From NCBI GenBank assembly GCA_030427825.1, contig JAUICO010000017.1, forward strand, positions 1 to 54,839: a DNA stretch of 54,839 bases, given 5' to 3'. Positions 53,094-54,839 of this stretch are shown here, in pieces. The notes under the pieces were generated by a model that had not been told where the DNA came from, made no database searches, and was given only the letters and a program-made list of their open reading frames with translations. The translations under genes and the position numbers were made by a program. The stretch's first letter is position 1. Each line of letters starts with the position of its first letter. The stretch is from a bacterium. Lineage in GTDB: Bacteria > Myxococcota_A > Bradymonadia > REDH01.

Positions 53094-54578
53094 TCAGTCG
53101 CGTCGTCGCAACCCGGTTACCTCATCGGGACGTTTTCGTCGCGCTACCTTGTCCCGGTGCAGGGCGCGCACGTCCTCCATAAAGAGATTCGATTCACGCT
53201 GTGTGCTCAAGCTGCCAACGATCATGGCCAGCAGCGAAGCGGGCAGACCGAAGAGTATCGCCGACATTGGTGGCGTGTCGGCCCGAAACTGAAAGAAGAG
53301 ATACACGATGGCGCCGACCACGAAGGCGGCGACCCCGCCGATCCGGTTTGCCCGCTTCCACCATATGCCTGCGACCACGGGGACGAAGAGGGAAGCGCTG
53401 AGAACGCCGATCGCCGCTGAATAGAGCTCGGCGATCAGGCCCGGGGGGTTCCACGCCAGAACCACGGCTACGGCGCCAACGCACCAGACCACGGCGATGT
53501 TGATTCGGTGCAGCGCATTCGCCGAGAGCTCCTGCGACGAGAGCTGGGATATCAGGTCGTGAGCGATGGCGCTTGAACAGGCGAGGAGCAGGGCGTCGGT
53601 CGTCGACATGACGGCTGCGATGACGGCGGCGACCGCGAGCCCTCGCAGAATCGGCGGCAGTTCACCGGCGACCACGTTGTGGAAGACCAGGTCAGGGTCC
53701 TCGAGCAGCGGGTACTTTACGACGGCAACCGGAACGATCACGAAGACCGCCGCCAGAATCAGGACGCAGTAGAACACCATCGCCAGGTTCAGCGAGAAGC
53801 GGGCGCCGTCTACGTCTTTCGCAGTGTACACGCGCATTACGATGTGCGGGATCACGGGGATTGCTGCTGCCCAGATTAGGAAGGAGCCGAGGCTGGACTC
53901 AAAGCGTGCCGCAGACGCGTCACCGATGGCCGGCTTTACGTCGACGGCGACGTCAAGCAGACCGACCGGAGCGCCGAAGCGGGACACCAGCAGCGCTGCG
54001 AGCCCCACCACAACCAGCAGCATGATTCCGCCCTGAGCCACATCGGTCCATGTGACGGCGAGCATTCCGCCGATGCTGACGTAGAGCACGAACACCACCG
54101 TCGAGATCAGCAACGCGGTCTCGTAGTCGATGCCCAGCAGCGCTTCGGCCGTGATGCCGGCGGCTTTGAGCTGAGCGACAATGTAGACCGTGAAAGACGC
54201 GACGATCAGCAGCGGTACACCGACCTTCAGGATCAGGCTCGGATATCGCCAGGTCAGGAAGTCCGTGATCGTGAATCGTCCGAACCTGCGCAGGGGCCCC
54301 GCAACCAGAATTGCAGCGAGAGGGAAGCCCACAACCGCTCCCGCGAAGAGGGCCAGCGTACTCGGTACGCCGCGAGCAAACGCGAGTCCCATGACTCCAA
54401 TCACCGATCCGCCGCTGGCCAGCGAGGCCATGATGGCCAGGGAGTTCATCCACGGGCCTATGCGGCGGCCGGCGACCCAATACTCGTCGGCCGAGGTGAG
54501 CACCCTGCGCGATGCGTAGACGCCGAGGGCGACACACAGCGCGAGGTAGAGCAGGACGATCCCATGTTCGATACTCAT
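53094..54578 (-). CDS. sodium:solute symporter family (SSS) protein
   Basis: The 494-residue protein has about 13 membrane segments and family blocks: DEYWVAGRRIGPWMNSLAIMASLASGGSVIG, DFLTWRY, GGMLAVTWTDVAQGGIM, MSTTDALLLACSSAIAHDL and GIWWKRANRIGG. It moves a solute (organic acid, sugar, amino acid or similar) with Na+ across the inner membrane. It matches the general SSS group; the ligand is not evident. Its ATG overlaps the stop of the small upstream gene by 4 bases. The ATG at 54578 gives a family-like N-terminus; the longer frame does not. Confidence 0.9.
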   Translation of the reverse strand: MSIEHGIVLLYLALCVALGVYASRRVLTSADEYWVAGRRIGPWMNSLAIMASLASGGSVIGVMGLAFARGVPSTLALFAGAVVGFPLAAILVAGPLRRFGRFTITDFLTWRYPSLILKVGVPLLIVASFTVYIVAQLKAAGITAEALLGIDYETALLISTVVFVLYVSIGGMLAVTWTDVAQGGIMLLVVVGLAALLVSRFGAPVGLLDVAVDVKPAIGDASAARFESSLGSFLIWAAAIPVIPHIVMRVYTAKDVDGARFSLNLAMVFYCVLILAAVFVIVPVAVVKYPLLEDPDLVFHNVVAGELPPILRGLAVAAVIAAVMSTTDALLLACSSAIAHDLISQLSSQELSANALHRINIAVVWCVGAVAVVLAWNPPGLIAELYSAAIGVLSASLFVPVVAGIWWKRANRIGGVAAFVVGAIVYLFFQFRADTPPMSAILFGLPASLLAMIVGSLSTQRESNLFMEDVRALHRDKVARRKRPDEVTGLRRRD

Positions 54579-54778
54579 CGCAGGCGGCGCTCGATGAAGA
54601 GTCGTATCAACGCGATCACCGGCGCTACGATCATGAGCGCTGCCAGCATCCAGCCGAGGGCCACCATCGGGCCCCATGTGGTCTCCGTCGACCAGGGCAG
54701 GAATGACGCCACTGCCATAGCCAGCAGCAGCGCGATGTACACGATGTCGCCTGTGCGCATTGGAAAAAACGAATTCAT
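54575..54778 (-). CDS. small membrane protein coupled to the symporter
   Basis: A 67-residue protein with two hydrophobic segments (GDIVYIALLLAMAVASFLPW and GPMVALGWMLAALMIVAPVIALIRL) and a basic end (RLFIERRLR). Small two-helix proteins are often encoded just before SSS symporters and act as accessory subunits. The stop overlaps the symporter start (ATGA, 54575-54578), so coupling is likely. Ribosome site is weak; the start at 54778 is chosen because it gives MNSFFPMRTGDI; 54760 is an alternative. Confidence 0.6.
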   Translation of the reverse strand: MNSFFPMRTGDIVYIALLLAMAVASFLPWSTETTWGPMVALGWMLAALMIVAPVIALIRLFIERRLR

Positions 54779-54839
54779 CGGGAGCCCCGGCCGGTGGGCG
54801 CGCAGTATCTGCCCGCGCCCGGGACACGCAAGCACAACA

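Overview
The window looks like high-GC chromosomal DNA from a deltaproteobacterial-type bacterium, most probably a member of the Myxococcota or a close relative (inference). The reasons are: many lipoproteins with long Asp/Glu-rich stretches after the lipobox Cys; a 2394-residue surface protein built from lamin-tail, DUF4215, MopE-type and thrombospondin type 3 repeats that ends in a Cys, membrane segment and RRRR tail (MYXO-CTERM style); an AgmX/PglI-type C-terminal domain protein; and a DUF1592/DUF1552 gene pair. I saw no rRNA, tRNA, CRISPR array, insertion sequence or phage gene.

Layout. 1-5063: an unknown partial gene, a PlsC-like acyltransferase, a three-gene minus-strand operon (surface-repeat protein, DUF1295 membrane protein, alpha/beta hydrolase) and a small unknown gene. 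5113-9359: an alpha/beta hydrolase lipoprotein, acetyl-CoA synthetase and an enoyl-CoA hydratase/isomerase. 9570-16720: a tightly packed six-gene catabolic operon (thiolase, class III aminotransferase, pyrroline-5-carboxylate dehydrogenase-like aldehyde dehydrogenase, second class III aminotransferase, two-subunit CoA-transferase). 16752-19407: a luciferase-like flavin oxidoreductase, a MaoC hydratase and a GNAT-like protein. 19411-25431: a minus-strand operon of five genes (DUF1592, DUF1552, lipoprotein, small protein, GMC oxidoreductase), divergent from a TetR regulator and a pair of acyl-CoA dehydrogenases (25754-29048). 29158-33704: a small unknown gene, a glutaminyl-tRNA synthetase carrying a C-terminal YqeY/GatB-type extension, a short-chain dehydrogenase and a small methyltransferase. 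33997-42581: a YHYH lipoprotein divergent from the giant repeat protein. 42675-45349: thymidine kinase, AgmX-domain lipoprotein and MsrA. 45485-50725: a TonB-dependent receptor that converges on a three-lipoprotein operon headed by a cobalamin riboswitch. 50795-54778: a polysaccharide deacetylase lipoprotein, a short-chain dehydrogenase, a sodium:solute symporter and its small membrane partner.

The most notable region is 45485-50725. A clear cobalamin (B12) riboswitch on the minus strand precedes three lipoprotein genes: a 149-residue unknown, a 407-residue protein with an EGF-like Cys-rich segment and a [14 protein letters not shown] surface domain, and a 402-residue beta-propeller-like protein. 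They face a TonB-dependent outer-membrane receptor. In Bacteroides, a beta-propeller surface lipoprotein (BtuG) captures B12 for the receptor BtuB. This locus may be an analogous, separately organised B12 capture system in a different phylum. The riboswitch is read directly from sequence; the transport role is inference.

Most of the rest is acyl-CoA and amino-acid catabolism (aminotransferases, aldehyde dehydrogenase, CoA-transferase, thiolase, hydratases, acyl-CoA dehydrogenases), which suggests an aerobic heterotroph that uses amino acids or fatty acids, with a rich cell-surface protein repertoire.
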